The notes below the pieces were generated by a model, which worked only from the letters and a program-made list of their open reading frames with translations, searched no databases and was not told the DNA's origin. Shown one piece after another: positions 8,933-17,168 of a DNA stretch of 47,728 nt. Position numbers and translations under genes: made by a program. The stretch's first letter is position 1. Each line of letters begins with the position of its first letter. Location: NCBI GenBank assembly GCA_029977805.1, contig JAPOKE010000004.1, positions 4,007-51,734 of the forward strand, written 5' to 3'. The stretch is from Phenylobacterium parvum. Its GTDB lineage: Bacteria > Pseudomonadota > Alphaproteobacteria > Caulobacterales > Caulobacteraceae.

Positions 8933-9070
8933 GCTCCCTCAATGGGGAGCTCCGGGCGAAGCCGGGTGAGGAGGCCAATCCCCGTCGCCGTTGCCCCCCC
9001 AGCCCGCTGTGCGGCCCACCTCCCTCTTGAGGGAGGAATGAACGGGGGATCGCTCCCTTGAGGGCGGAGC
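8933..9070. repeat. Hairpin-rich intergenic repeat between convergent queD and sod
   Basis: The gap holds three hairpin units of the CTCCCT/AGGGAG type: GCTCCC/GGGAGC (8933-8950), a perfect 18-bp palindrome CCTCCCTC-TT-GAGGGAGG (9019-9036) and CCCT/AGGG (9055-9064). Its segments CCACCTCCCTCTT, GAGGAATGA and GCTCCCTTGAGGG reappear, slightly changed, at 47682-47728. Lying between two convergent genes it probably also ends transcription from both sides. Confidence 0.6.
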
Positions 9071-9090
9071 CCGGGGCGAGGACGGGAGCC

Positions 9091-9819
9091 CTACTTGCCC
9101 TTGCGGGTCGCCGCGTCGAACAGGCGGTTGGCCTCGTTCCAGTTCAGCACCGCCCACCAGCCGGACAGGTAGGCGCCGCGGTTGTTCTGGTGCTTCAGGT
9201 AGTAGGCGTGCTCCCAGACATCGTTGGCGATGACCGGGGCGCCCTTGACCGGGGCGTCGCCCATCAGGGGGTTGTCCTGGTTGGGGGTGCTGGTCACGGC
9301 GAGCCGGTCGCCGGTCCAGACCAGCCAGGCCCAGCCGGACCCGAAGCGCTGGGCGCCGGCCGCCTGGAAGGCCTCCTTGAAGGCGTCCATGGAGCCGAAG
9401 TCCTTGCGGATCTGCGCCTCGAGCGCCGCCGACGGCTGGCCGCCGGTCCCGGGCGGCGCCATCAGCTTCCAGAAGAGCGTGTGGTTGTAGTGGCCGCCGC
9501 CATTGTTCCGGACCGCAGGCGGAAGGTTCTGCACCTCGGCGAGGATCGCCTCGAGCGACTTGCCCTGCAGGGCCGGCGTGGCCTTCACGGCCGCGTTGAG
9601 GTTGTTGACGTAGCCCTGGTGATGCTTGCCGTGATGGATGCGCATGGTCTGGGCGTCGATCACCGGCTCGAGGGCCTCGTAGGCGTAGGGCAGGGGCGCG
9701 AGGGCAAAGGCTTCCGCAGGCGCCGCCGGGGCGGAGGCGGCCGGCGGGGTCTGGGCGAAGGCGGCGCCGGGAAGCGCAAGGGCCAGGGCGGCGGCGGCCA
9801 GGCGGGCGGGTGACGACAT
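9091..9819 (-). CDS. Superoxide dismutase, Mn-type, exported
   Basis: The protein dismutates superoxide to hydrogen peroxide and oxygen. The 242-residue form starts at ATG 9819, which has AGGAG upstream; the longer open frame has no support. Residues 1-22 form a signal peptide ending AAFA, so it acts in the periplasm or envelope. Metal ligands are seen in MRIHHGKHH, NHTLFW and DVWEHAYYLKH. The GGGHYNHTLFW and NQDNPLM segments follow the manganese pattern, not the iron pattern, of E. coli enzymes. A Pro/Ala-rich linker (about 23-37) precedes the enzyme domain. It is the last gene of a possible three-gene minus-strand run after aroC. Confidence 0.93.
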   Translation of the reverse strand: MSSPARLAAAALALALPGAAFAQTPPAASAPAAPAEAFALAPLPYAYEALEPVIDAQTMRIHHGKHHQGYVNNLNAAVKATPALQGKSLEAILAEVQNLPPAVRNNGGGHYNHTLFWKLMAPPGTGGQPSAALEAQIRKDFGSMDAFKEAFQAAGAQRFGSGWAWLVWTGDRLAVTSTPNQDNPLMGDAPVKGAPVIANDVWEHAYYLKHQNNRGAYLSGWWAVLNWNEANRLFDAATRKGK

Positions 9820-9896
9820 CTCGGGCTCCTGCAATCCTGTTTGGCCCCGACAGATGGGCGCCGGCCGGGCCGTCTTCAATCGCCCGGAGGGACGGA

Positions 9897-10982
9897 TCAG
9901 CCCACCTGGCCCCTCTGGCGCAGGAAGGCGTCGGCCAGGACGCAGGCGACCATGGCCTCGACCACCGGCACGGCGCGGATGCCGACGCACGGGTCGTGCC
10001 GCCCCTTGGTGCGCAGGTCGATCTCCTCGCCGTCGGCGTTGATCGAGCGGCGCAGGGTCAGGATGGAGGAGGTCGGCTTGAAGGCGACCCGGGCCGTCAC
10101 CGGCTGGCCGCTGGAGATGCCGCCGAGGATCCCGCCCGCATGATTGGAGAGGAAGACGGGACCTTCCGGGCCCATCCGCATCTCGTCGGCGTTCTCCTCG
10201 CCCGACAGGGCCGCCGAGGCGAAGCCGTCGCCGATCTCCACCCCCTTGGCGGCGTTGATGGACATCAGGGCGGCGGCGAGCTCGGCGTCGAGCTTGCCGT
10301 AGAGGGGCGAGCCCCAGCCCGGCGGGACCCCGGCCGCCTCGACCTCGATGACGGCGCCGGTCGAGGAACCGGCCTTGCGCACCGCCTCGAGGTGCTTCTC
10401 CCAGACCGGGACGATCCCGGCGTCGGGCGCCCAGAAGGGGTTCTCCGTCCTCTGGTCCCAGTCGAAGCGCGAACGGTCGATGGCGTGGGGCCCGATCTGG
10501 ACCACCGCCGCGCGGATCACGACGCCGGGTATGACCCTGCGGGCCACGGCGCCTGCAGCGACCCGGGCCGCGGTCTCCCGCGCAGAGGAGCGTCCGCCGC
10601 CCCGGTAGTCGCGCACCCCGTACTTGGCGTCATAGGCATAGTCGGCGTGGCCGGGCCGGTAGGCCCGGGCGATCTCGGAATAGTCGCGGCTCCGCTGGTC
10701 GACGTTCTCGATCATCAGCGAGATCGGCGTCCCGGTCGTCACCTGCTCGCCTGTGCGCGCGTCCTCGAACACCCCGGACAGGATGCGGACGGCGTCGGGC
10801 TCCTGGCGCTGGGTGACGAACTTCCCCTGCCCCGGCCGCCTCTGGTCAAGGAAGACCTGGATGTCCCCGGCGGTCAGGGCGATGCCCGGGGGACACCCGT
10901 CCACCACGCAGCCGAGGGCCGGCCCGTGGCTCTCGCCCCAGGTGGTCACGCGGAAGAGGTGTCCGAAGGTGTTGTGCGACAT
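9897..10982 (-). CDS. aroC: Chorismate synthase AroC
   Basis: AroC removes phosphate from 5-enolpyruvylshikimate-3-phosphate to give chorismate, the branch point for aromatic amino acids and folate, with reduced FMN as cofactor. The 361-residue protein has the family's usual length and its signatures: [18 protein letters not shown] at the N-terminus, [14 protein letters not shown] in the middle and [20 protein letters not shown] near the end. It starts nine bases after the dienelactone-hydrolase-like gene stop, so the two are probably cotranscribed. Confidence 0.97.
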   Translation of the reverse strand: MSHNTFGHLFRVTTWGESHGPALGCVVDGCPPGIALTAGDIQVFLDQRRPGQGKFVTQRQEPDAVRILSGVFEDARTGEQVTTGTPISLMIENVDQRSRDYSEIARAYRPGHADYAYDAKYGVRDYRGGGRSSARETAARVAAGAVARRVIPGVVIRAAVVQIGPHAIDRSRFDWDQRTENPFWAPDAGIVPVWEKHLEAVRKAGSSTGAVIEVEAAGVPPGWGSPLYGKLDAELAAALMSINAAKGVEIGDGFASAALSGEENADEMRMGPEGPVFLSNHAGGILGGISSGQPVTARVAFKPTSSILTLRRSINADGEEIDLRTKGRHDPCVGIRAVPVVEAMVACVLADAFLRQRGQVG

Positions 10983-10991
10983 GCGCCCGGC

Positions 10992-11672
10992 CTAGCCGCC
11001 GTGGGCGCGGAAGAGGGCCAGGGTGCGCTCCCGGGCCAGCCTGGCGCTGGGCTCGTGATAGTCGGTCCGCCGGTCGGACTGGAAGCCGTGGCCGGCGTCG
11101 TAGACGTGCACGGCCACCTCCGGGTGCAGCTCGGCCACCCGCTGGACGCCGCCCATGGGGATGCCGTGGTCATGGGCGCCGAAGTGCAGGATGGTCGGGC
11201 ACTTCGGCTCCAGGTTCGCCATGGTCGGGATCATGCCCCCGTAATAGCCGGAGGCGGCGGCGAGGTCGCCGGACCGGGCCGCCATGGCCCAGGTGACGGA
11301 CCCGCCGTAGCAGTAGCCGGTCATGAAGACCGGGCCCTTGGCCTTCAGGGCGTCGATGCAGGTCTGGGCGTCCTTCAGCGAGACCTCGAAGTCGTGCAGC
11401 TGGCGGGCCACCTGGATGGCGCGCTGCACGTCCTCCTCGGAATAGCTGGCCTCGAAGCCCGGGACCTCGCGGTCGTAGAGGGCGGGGGCGAGGACCTCAT
11501 AGCCCTCGTCGGCGAACAGGTCGCACTGCTCGCGGATGTGCTCGGTGACGCCGAAGATCTCCTGGATCAGGACCAGGCCGCCCCGCCGCTCGCCCTTCGG
11601 CTCGACGTGGTAGACGCCGATCTCGGCGCCGTCGCTCATCCTCATCCGGATCATCCGCCCGCGCACAGCCAT
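10992..11672 (-). CDS. Dienelactone hydrolase family protein
   Basis: This is a 226-residue alpha/beta hydrolase. The nucleophile is the Cys in GYCYGG (family motif GxCxGG), with Asp in GAHDHGI and His in DAGHGF completing the triad. Family members hydrolyse dienelactones or related esters, but the physiological substrate here cannot be told. The ATG at 11672 is preferred over the one 12 codons upstream because GAAGGAGGG precedes it. It is divergent from pdxH across 70 bases and heads the run with aroC and the superoxide dismutase gene. Confidence 0.88.
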   Translation of the reverse strand: MAVRGRMIRMRMSDGAEIGVYHVEPKGERRGGLVLIQEIFGVTEHIREQCDLFADEGYEVLAPALYDREVPGFEASYSEEDVQRAIQVARQLHDFEVSLKDAQTCIDALKAKGPVFMTGYCYGGSVTWAMAARSGDLAAASGYYGGMIPTMANLEPKCPTILHFGAHDHGIPMGGVQRVAELHPEVAVHVYDAGHGFQSDRRTDYHEPSARLARERTLALFRAHGG

Positions 11673-11730
11673 GGCGATCCCTCCTTCGTCCCGTGTGCGG
11701 CTAGCCATACCTTCGGCGGCCCGCCTGCGC

Positions 11731-11736
11731 TATAGG
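11731..11736 (+). promoter_or_regulatory. -10-like TATAGG just upstream of pdxH
   Basis: TATAGG ends six bases before the pdxH ATG, and no ribosome-binding site lies between. This spacing would start the transcript at or next to the start codon, giving a leaderless mRNA. The same hexamer at the same distance precedes uvrC. No convincing -35 box is seen. Confidence 0.4.
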
Positions 11737-11742
11737 GCGCAC

Positions 11743-12405
11743 ATGACCGGCAAGCCCCCCATCCCCCCGTCGCCCACCGAGGACGAGTACCTCAAGGCCG
11801 TGGCCAGCGCCGACCTGCCGCCCCTGACGGCCGACGACCCGATCGCCCTCTTCGCCGACTGGCTCTCCGAGGCCGTGAAGTCGGAGGTCAACGACCCCAA
11901 CGCCATGGCCCTGGCCACGGTGGACGGGGACGGCCTGCCGGATGTCCGCATGGTCCTCCTGAAGGACGCCGGCGCCGACGGCTTCGTCTTCTACACCAAC
12001 CTCGGCAGCGCCAAGGGCCGCCAGCTGGCGGCCAGCGGCAAGGCCGCCCTGCTGTTCCACTGGAAGTCCCTGCGCCGGCAGGTCCGGGTGCGCGGCACGG
12101 TCTCGCCCGTGAGCGACGCCGAGGCCGACGCCTACTGGGCCACCCGGGCGCGGCCCGCCCAGCTCGGCGCCTGGGCCTCGGAGCAGTCCCGGCCCCTTCC
12201 CGACCGCCTCGCCTTCGAGAAGGCCATCGCCGCCTACGGGCTGAAGTTCGGCCTCGGCAAGGCGCCCCGCCCGCCCCACTGGTCGGGCTTCCGGCTGACC
12301 CCCTCGCACATCGAGTTCTGGCGCGACCGGCCCTTCCGCCTGCACGAACGCCTGGTGTTCGACGCCGCCCCCGGCGGCTGGACCACGAGCCGGCTCTATC
12401 CGTGA
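11743..12405 (+). CDS. pdxH: Pyridoxamine/pyridoxine 5'-phosphate oxidase PdxH
   Basis: PdxH oxidises pyridoxamine or pyridoxine phosphate to pyridoxal 5'-phosphate using FMN. The 220-residue protein shows the FMN-binding part ([25 protein letters not shown]), [15 protein letters not shown] and the C-terminal [15 protein letters not shown] substrate motif. I start it at ATG 11743, where similarity begins; the earlier in-frame ATG overlaps the divergent gene. Its stop overlaps the GTG start of the next gene (GTGA), so the pair is translationally coupled. Confidence 0.95.
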   Translation: MTGKPPIPPSPTEDEYLKAVASADLPPLTADDPIALFADWLSEAVKSEVNDPNAMALATVDGDGLPDVRMVLLKDAGADGFVFYTNLGSAKGRQLAASGKAALLFHWKSLRRQVRVRGTVSPVSDAEADAYWATRARPAQLGAWASEQSRPLPDRLAFEKAIAAYGLKFGLGKAPRPPHWSGFRLTPSHIEFWRDRPFRLHERLVFDAAPGGWTTSRLYP

Positions 12406-13904
12406 ACCCTGAGGCGCCGGACGAGTCGGCGGTCGACGCCTTCTTCTCCGCGCTCGGCGGCCGGCGGATCGAGACGGCCTGCAACCGCATCTACCTCGCC
12501 GGCGACACGGCCTGGAAGGTCAAGCGCCCGGTCGACCTGGGCTATGTGGACTTCACCACCCTTGACCAGAGGCGCGAGGCGGCGGAGCGCGAGATCGCCT
12601 TCAACGCCCCCGCCGCCCCGGACATCTACCGGCGGGTGCACGCCGTCACCCGCACGCCTTCCGGCCTGGAGCTGGACGGCCCCGGCGAGGCGGTGGACTA
12701 CGCCGTCGAGATGCGGCGCTTCGACGAGAACGCCGTGCTTTCGGCCCGGCCCCAGGCAGTGGACGGCGCCCTGGCGGAGGCCCTTGGCCGGGAGATCGCC
12801 CGGCTGCACGCCGCCGCGCCCCTGCGCCCGGACGGGGGCGGGGCGGCGGGCCTGGGCTACACGATCGATTCCAACGCCCACCTGCTGACCGGACTGGCCG
12901 ACCGGCTGGGGCGCGATGCGGTGGAGGCGGTCATCGCCGGGACCGCCGCCGCCTTCGCCGCCGCCACGCCCCTCCTGGAGGCCCGGCGCGGGGCGGGGTT
13001 CACCCGGCGCTGCCACGCCGACCTGCACCTGGGCAACATCCTGCTGGAGGGCGGGCGACCGGTCCTCTTCGACTGCATCGAGTTCAATGACCGGCTGTCG
13101 GACATCGACATCCAGTACGACCTCGCCTTCCTGCTGATGGACCTCGACTTCCGGGGACGGCGCGACGCCGCCTGCCGGGTGCTGGACGCCTGGCTGGACG
13201 AGTCCGCCCGCCGCGAGGGCCCGGGGCTGCGCCAGGGCCTGGCCGCCCTGCCCCTCATGCTCTCGGTCCGGGCGGTCGTCCGGGCCCATGTCGAGGCGAA
13301 CTCCGGCCACGACGCGCCTGGCCGCGCCTACCTGGCCGCCGCCCGGAGCCACCTCGCCCCGCCCCCGGCCCGGCTGCTGGCGGTCGGCGGCATGTCCGGG
13401 ACGGGAAAGACGACCCTCGCCCGGGCCCTCGCCCCGGCCCTCGGCGCTTCCCCCGGGGCGGTGGTGCTGCGCTCGGACGAGGTCCGCAAGCGCCTCGCCG
13501 GCCTGAGGCCCACCGAGCGGGCGCCGGCGTCGGCCTACGGGCCGGAGATGACCGGCCGGGTCTACGCCGCCCTCTTCGCCGAGGCCGCAGACCTGGTCGC
13601 CGCCGGGCGGAGCGTGATCCTCGACGCGACCTTCCTGGAGGCCGGGCGCCGGGCCGAGGCCGAGGCCCTGGCGGCCCGCCTGGGACTGTCCCTCGAGGGG
13701 CTGTGGCTCGAGGCGCCGGAGGCCGTCCTGCGGGACCGGCTCGCCCGGCGCGAGGGCGACGCCTCCGACGCGACCCCGGAGACCCTGGCCGCCCAGCTCG
13801 GGCGTGACGCCGGACCGGTTGCCTGGACCCGCCTTCCTCCCCATCCTGATCTCCCCGGACAGGCCCTCGGCCGCCTGGGGACCCCGAACGGAGACCGCCC
13901 ATGA
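12402..13904 (+). CDS. Fused phosphotransferase-like / P-loop kinase protein
   Basis: The 500-residue protein joins two domains. Residues 20-300 resemble aminoglycoside phosphotransferase/choline kinase proteins, with the catalytic loop [10 protein letters not shown] (about 205-214) and FDCIEFND as the metal-binding Asp region. Residues 325-500 form a P-loop kinase, with Walker [11 protein letters not shown] near 329-338 and a downstream Asp in VILDATFL. Such fusions are annotated as bifunctional aminoglycoside phosphotransferase/ATP-binding protein; the true substrate is unknown and antibiotic resistance should not be assumed. The start is a GTG overlapping the pdxH stop, and the end overlaps the thioredoxin-fold gene (ATGA). 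Confidence 0.85.
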   Translation: MNPEAPDESAVDAFFSALGGRRIETACNRIYLAGDTAWKVKRPVDLGYVDFTTLDQRREAAEREIAFNAPAAPDIYRRVHAVTRTPSGLELDGPGEAVDYAVEMRRFDENAVLSARPQAVDGALAEALGREIARLHAAAPLRPDGGGAAGLGYTIDSNAHLLTGLADRLGRDAVEAVIAGTAAAFAAATPLLEARRGAGFTRRCHADLHLGNILLEGGRPVLFDCIEFNDRLSDIDIQYDLAFLLMDLDFRGRRDAACRVLDAWLDESARREGPGLRQGLAALPLMLSVRAVVRAHVEANSGHDAPGRAYLAAARSHLAPPPARLLAVGGMSGTGKTTLARALAPALGASPGAVVLRSDEVRKRLAGLRPTERAPASAYGPEMTGRVYAALFAEAADLVAAGRSVILDATFLEAGRRAEAEALAARLGLSLEGLWLEAPEAVLRDRLARREGDASDATPETLAAQLGRDAGPVAWTRLPPHPDLPGQALGRLGTPNGDRP

Positions 13905-14416
13905 AGCGCCGCAGCCTGCTGGCCCTGCCCCTCGCCCTCCTCGCCGCCGGCCCCGCCCGGGCGGCCCGGCCGGCCCCGCGCCTGTCGATCCGCAGCTTCG
14001 CCGAGCTGAAGACGCCCCTGCCCCTTCCCTACGACGAGGGCGCGGACGCCACGGCCGCCGTGGACGCCGCGCGCCGCAAGGCCCGCCGCGAGGGCAAACG
14101 CCTGCTGATCGACCTGGGTGGCAACTGGTGCCCGGACTGCCGGATCCTGGCCGGGACCATGGCCCTGCCGGAGCTGGACCGCTTCCTGAAGGCGCACTTC
14201 GTGACCGTCATGGTGGATGTCGGACGCTTCGACCGGAACCTGCAGATTCCCGCCCGCTACGGGGTCACGAGCCGGCTGCCGGGCGTCCCGGCCCTGATGG
14301 TGGTGGACCCGAAGACCGACCGGCTCCTCAATCCCAACAACTTCTCGGCCCTGTCCAACGCCCGCGGCATGTCGCCCCAGGCCCTCGCGGACTGGATCGC
14401 CGCCTGGGCCGCCTAG
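13901..14416 (+). CDS. Exported thioredoxin-fold protein
   Basis: The 171-residue protein has a signal peptide ([21 protein letters not shown]). Its thioredoxin fold carries the redox motif WCPDC at residues 76-80 and a cis-proline-type segment (GVPALMVV). It probably acts as a thiol oxidoreductase in the periplasm; its partner proteins are unknown. The ATG overlaps the previous stop, placing it third in the pdxH operon. Confidence 0.85.
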   Translation: MKRRSLLALPLALLAAGPARAARPAPRLSIRSFAELKTPLPLPYDEGADATAAVDAARRKARREGKRLLIDLGGNWCPDCRILAGTMALPELDRFLKAHFVTVMVDVGRFDRNLQIPARYGVTSRLPGVPALMVVDPKTDRLLNPNNFSALSNARGMSPQALADWIAAWAA

Positions 14417-14428
14417 GCCGCAGGCCGC

Positions 14429-15541
14429 CTACAGGCCAAGGCGGCCGGCGACCTCCTCGCCGATGGCCAGGGAACTCGTGAGGCCGGGGCTTTCGATCCC
14501 GAACAGGACGGCGAGGGCCTCGAGGCCGTGGGTCTCCGGCCCGTCGATCCGGAAATCGGGCTGGGGCTCGTCGGGGCCGTGCAGCTTGGGCCGCACGCCG
14601 GCGTAGTCGGGCTGGAGCGCCTCCGACGGCAGCGCGGGCCAGAACTTGCGGATGTAGTCGGCGAAGGCCGCCGCGCGAGCCGGGTCCACGGAATAGTCCG
14701 GCGCCTCCACGAACTCGAGGTCCGGGCCGAACACCGCCTGGCCGCCGAGGTCGCGGCGGTAGTGGGTGCCGAGGGCGCCGTGGATCGGTGGCGGATAGAC
14801 CAGGCGCGCGAAGGGCGCCGGGCCGGAGAGCCGGAAATAGACCCCCTTCCCGAAGTGCGCCTTCGGGATCGTCCCGGCGGGGAAGCCGTCGATACGGGCC
14901 GCGACGGCCTGGGCGTCGAGGCCGGGCGCCGTCACGAGACGGCCAGCGGTGAGCACGGTGGGATCCGCCCCGCCTGCTCGGATACGCCAACCGCCGCCCG
15001 GCAGGGGCTCGGCGCCCTCGAAGGGGGTGGAAAGGGCCACCGCGCCACCGGCGACCTCGATCTCGCCCTGCAGGGCCAGCATGTAGCCGTGGCTGTCGAA
15101 GACCCCGCTCTCAGGCGAGATGAGGGCGGCGTCGCACCTGAGTTCCGGCTCCAGGGCGCGGGCCTCGGCGGCGGTCAGGACGGCCATGCCCTCCACGTCA
15201 TTGGTGCGGGCCTGGGCGAGGATGACGTCGAGCCGGGCGAGTTCCTCAGGCCCGTTGAACACGACCAGCTTGCCGCACCGGTCGAAGGCGACGCCGTGGG
15301 ATTCCAGGAAGGCGTAGAGGGCCCGGCGGCCCGTCACGCAGAGCCGCGCCTTGAGCGAGCCGGTCGGATAGTAGAGCCCGCCGTGGACGACCTCGGAATT
15401 GCGGGCGGAGACGCCCTCCCCGATCCTCGGCCCCGCCTCCAGCACCACGATGGACTGGCCCCGGCGCGCGAGGGCGTAGCCGCAGGCGAGGCCTACGGCC
15501 CCCGCCCCCACCACCACGGCGTCGAAGTCGAACCCGGACAT
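14429..15541 (-). CDS. FAD-dependent oxidoreductase, L-2-hydroxyglutarate dehydrogenase (LhgO)-like
   Basis: The 370-residue protein begins with the FAD-binding Rossmann motif VVVGAGAVGLACGYALARRG and belongs to the DAO family. The segment ARNSEVVHGGLYYPTGSLKARLC and the end FGIESPGLTSSLAIGE match L-2-hydroxyglutarate oxidase/dehydrogenase proteins, which oxidise L-2-hydroxyglutarate to 2-oxoglutarate. Substrate assignment is by family only. The gene is divergent from an Lrp/AsnC-type regulator over a 170-base gap containing a perfect palindrome, which suggests it may be that regulator's target. Confidence 0.85.
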   Translation of the reverse strand: MSGFDFDAVVVGAGAVGLACGYALARRGQSIVVLEAGPRIGEGVSARNSEVVHGGLYYPTGSLKARLCVTGRRALYAFLESHGVAFDRCGKLVVFNGPEELARLDVILAQARTNDVEGMAVLTAAEARALEPELRCDAALISPESGVFDSHGYMLALQGEIEVAGGAVALSTPFEGAEPLPGGGWRIRAGGADPTVLTAGRLVTAPGLDAQAVAARIDGFPAGTIPKAHFGKGVYFRLSGPAPFARLVYPPPIHGALGTHYRRDLGGQAVFGPDLEFVEAPDYSVDPARAAAFADYIRKFWPALPSEALQPDYAGVRPKLHGPDEPQPDFRIDGPETHGLEALAVLFGIESPGLTSSLAIGEEVAGRLGL

Positions 15542-15644
15542 GCCCCACGCCTATCCGACCTGAGCGGGAAAGCAAGACATCGCCACCGCCCGCGGGGTGG
15601 TCCGGGCGGCTATTGCGCGGAGGGGCGTTTTCAGGGCACAAGCC

Positions 15645-15658
15645 TGCGCGATCGCGCA
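15645..15658. promoter_or_regulatory. Perfect 14-bp palindrome TGCGCGATCGCGCA
   Basis: The palindrome lies between the divergent LhgO-like gene and the Lrp/AsnC regulator, 54 bases upstream of the regulator's GTG. A related half-site, TTGCGCGG, occurs at 15613-15620. Position and symmetry fit a binding site for the dimeric neighbour regulator, although GC-rich palindromes also arise by chance. Confidence 0.35.
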
Positions 15659-15711
15659 CCTATCCCCGTTTTTCCGGGAAGATCCATGCGCCAGACCTGC
15701 GAGGAGCCCGC

Positions 15712-16203
15712 GTGCCGGAGAGCCTGGACGCCATCGACGCCCGGATCCTGGACCTGGTCCAGAACGACGCCGGCCTGTCCGTCGCCGAGATCGCCGACCG
15801 GGTCGGCCTGTCCTCCAGCCCGTGCTGGCGCCGGATCAAGCGCCTGGAGGACGCCGGCGTCATCCAGCGCCGGGTGACCATCCTGGACCGGGAGAAGCTT
15901 GGCCTGTCCTTCGAGGTCTACTGCACGGTCAAGCTGGCCCTGCCGACCAAGGACAACCTCGACGCCTTCGACAGGGCCATCTCCGGCATGCCCGAAGTGG
16001 TCCAGTGCGCCACGGTTACGGGGTCGGCCGACTATGAACTGCGCATCGTCACCCGGGACATGCCGGCCTTCGACGCCTTCCTGCGGGACAAGCTCCTGTC
16101 CCTGGGACTGGTGTCGAACATCGAGAGCCGCATCGTCATCCGGTCCGTCAAGAACACGACGGCGGCGCCGCTGGGCCTCATCACCCCGCACGTGGCCGGC
16201 TGA
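15712..16203 (+). CDS. Lrp/AsnC family transcriptional regulator
   Basis: The 163-residue protein has an N-terminal helix-turn-helix (LDAIDARILDLVQNDAGLSVAEIADRVG and SSSPCWRRIKRLEDAGVI, given in two parts) and a C-terminal RAM/AsnC ligand-binding domain with VTGSADYELRIVTRD. Such proteins sense amino acids or related small molecules as octamers. I start it at GTG 15712 because GAGGAG sits six bases upstream and the length then fits the family; the ATG at 15613 would add 33 unrelated residues. Its 3' end overlaps the convergent DoxX gene by 23 bases. Confidence 0.92.
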   Translation: MPESLDAIDARILDLVQNDAGLSVAEIADRVGLSSSPCWRRIKRLEDAGVIQRRVTILDREKLGLSFEVYCTVKLALPTKDNLDAFDRAISGMPEVVQCATVTGSADYELRIVTRDMPAFDAFLRDKLLSLGLVSNIESRIVIRSVKNTTAAPLGLITPHVAG

Positions 16204-16534
16204 GCCAGGCGGTCGCCGCTACCGGCGCCGTCACCACAAGGACATGGATGAGGTCGCCCTTCAGCGGCCCGGCCTGGGCGGCGAAGGCGCCCGCACAGAC
16301 ACCAAGCAGGCCAAGCGCCGCAGGGAAGGTGGTGCGAGGCCACAGGAGGAGCAGGGCCCCGGCGACCTCGACGACGCCGGTGAAGAGCCGGAACCCCTGC
16401 CCCAGTCCGATCCGCGCGAACTCCTCGACCATGAAGGGGTGACCCGCCAGCTTGGCGCCGCCGGCGAGCAGGAAGATCAGGGCGCAGGCGCCCCTGAGGA
16501 TCCAGAGCGTCCGCCCATTCGCCGCCGTCGTCAT
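16181..16534 (-). CDS. DoxX family membrane protein
   Basis: This is a 117-residue protein of four hydrophobic segments, starting near LWILRGACALIFLLAGGAKL, which is the typical DoxX first helix. Family members are small inner-membrane proteins of unclear redox-related role. The ATG has AGGGAGGGG upstream. It follows pgsA after 67 bases on the same strand and ends inside the 3' end of the Lrp-type regulator. Confidence 0.8.
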   Translation of the reverse strand: MTTAANGRTLWILRGACALIFLLAGGAKLAGHPFMVEEFARIGLGQGFRLFTGVVEVAGALLLLWPRTTFPAALGLLGVCAGAFAAQAGPLKGDLIHVLVVTAPVAATAWLSRPRAG

Positions 16535-16573
16535 TCGGGTTCCCCTCCCTGTTCGTCAGAGCAGGTAAGACCG

Positions 16574-16601
16574 ACTCCCCGGACCGCGCAATCGCGGGAG
16601 T
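16574..16601 (-). terminator. Possible hairpin after pgsA
   Basis: CCGCG/CGCGG (16584-16588 with 16593-16597) closes a CAAT loop, extended by ACTC/GAGT across a bulge. It begins at the base after the pgsA stop. There is no T-tract, so termination is uncertain. Confidence 0.25.
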
Positions 16602-17168
16602 TCAGGCGGCGGCCTTGAGCCCCTTGCGGGTCTGGACCAGGTATTCGCCGCCGGTCCAGAGGGTCAGGGCGGTGGCGATCCACAGGAGGGCGAGGGGCAG
16701 GCGGGGCGGAAGCCCCGGAAGGACGCCGGTCGCCAGGACAGCCGCCAGGGCGACCAGCTGCACAGCCGTCTTCCACTTGGCGAGGCCGGTCACCGGAAGC
16801 TTCAGTCCCCTCGCCGCCCCCACCTCCCGCAGGGCGCTCACGGCGAACTCCCGGAAGAGGATCAGGCCCGCCGGCAGGGCGAAGGCCGGGCCCGCGCCGG
16901 CGGCCATCAGGCCGACCACGGCCCCGCAGACCAGGATCTTGTCCCCGATGGGGTCGAGGATGGTTCCCCAGACCGTGACCGCGTCGAAGCGGCGGGCCAG
17001 CCAGCCGTCGAGATAGTCGGTCACCGCGGCGACCACGAAGGCCCAGAAGGCGAAGCGCGCGAGGTCGCCCCCCGGATCCCGGCCCGCGCCGATGGCCACC
17101 AGGGCGGCGAACATGGCCAGGGTCAGGAAGATGCGGCCGGTGGACAGGATGTTGGGCAGGGCCTTCAT
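16602..17168 (-). CDS. pgsA: CDP-diacylglycerol--glycerol-3-phosphate 3-phosphatidyltransferase PgsA
   Basis: PgsA forms phosphatidylglycerophosphate from CDP-diacylglycerol and glycerol-3-phosphate in the inner membrane, the first step to phosphatidylglycerol and cardiolipin. The 188-residue protein has several membrane helices and the complete CDP-alcohol phosphotransferase motif: D54-G55, A58-R59, G68, D72 and D76. Its start overlaps the uvrC stop (TGATG), an arrangement common in Proteobacteria where uvrC precedes pgsA. Confidence 0.95.
   Translation of the reverse strand: MKALPNILSTGRIFLTLAMFAALVAIGAGRDPGGDLARFAFWAFVVAAVTDYLDGWLARRFDAVTVWGTILDPIGDKILVCGAVVGLMAAGAGPAFALPAGLILFREFAVSALREVGAARGLKLPVTGLAKWKTAVQLVALAAVLATGVLPGLPPRLPLALLWIATALTLWTGGEYLVQTRKGLKAAA

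Noticed and set aside
12402-13904. Aminoglycoside resistance gene
   Set aside because: The phosphotransferase-like half is fused to a P-loop kinase and sits in a housekeeping operon; nothing indicates mobile or resistance context.
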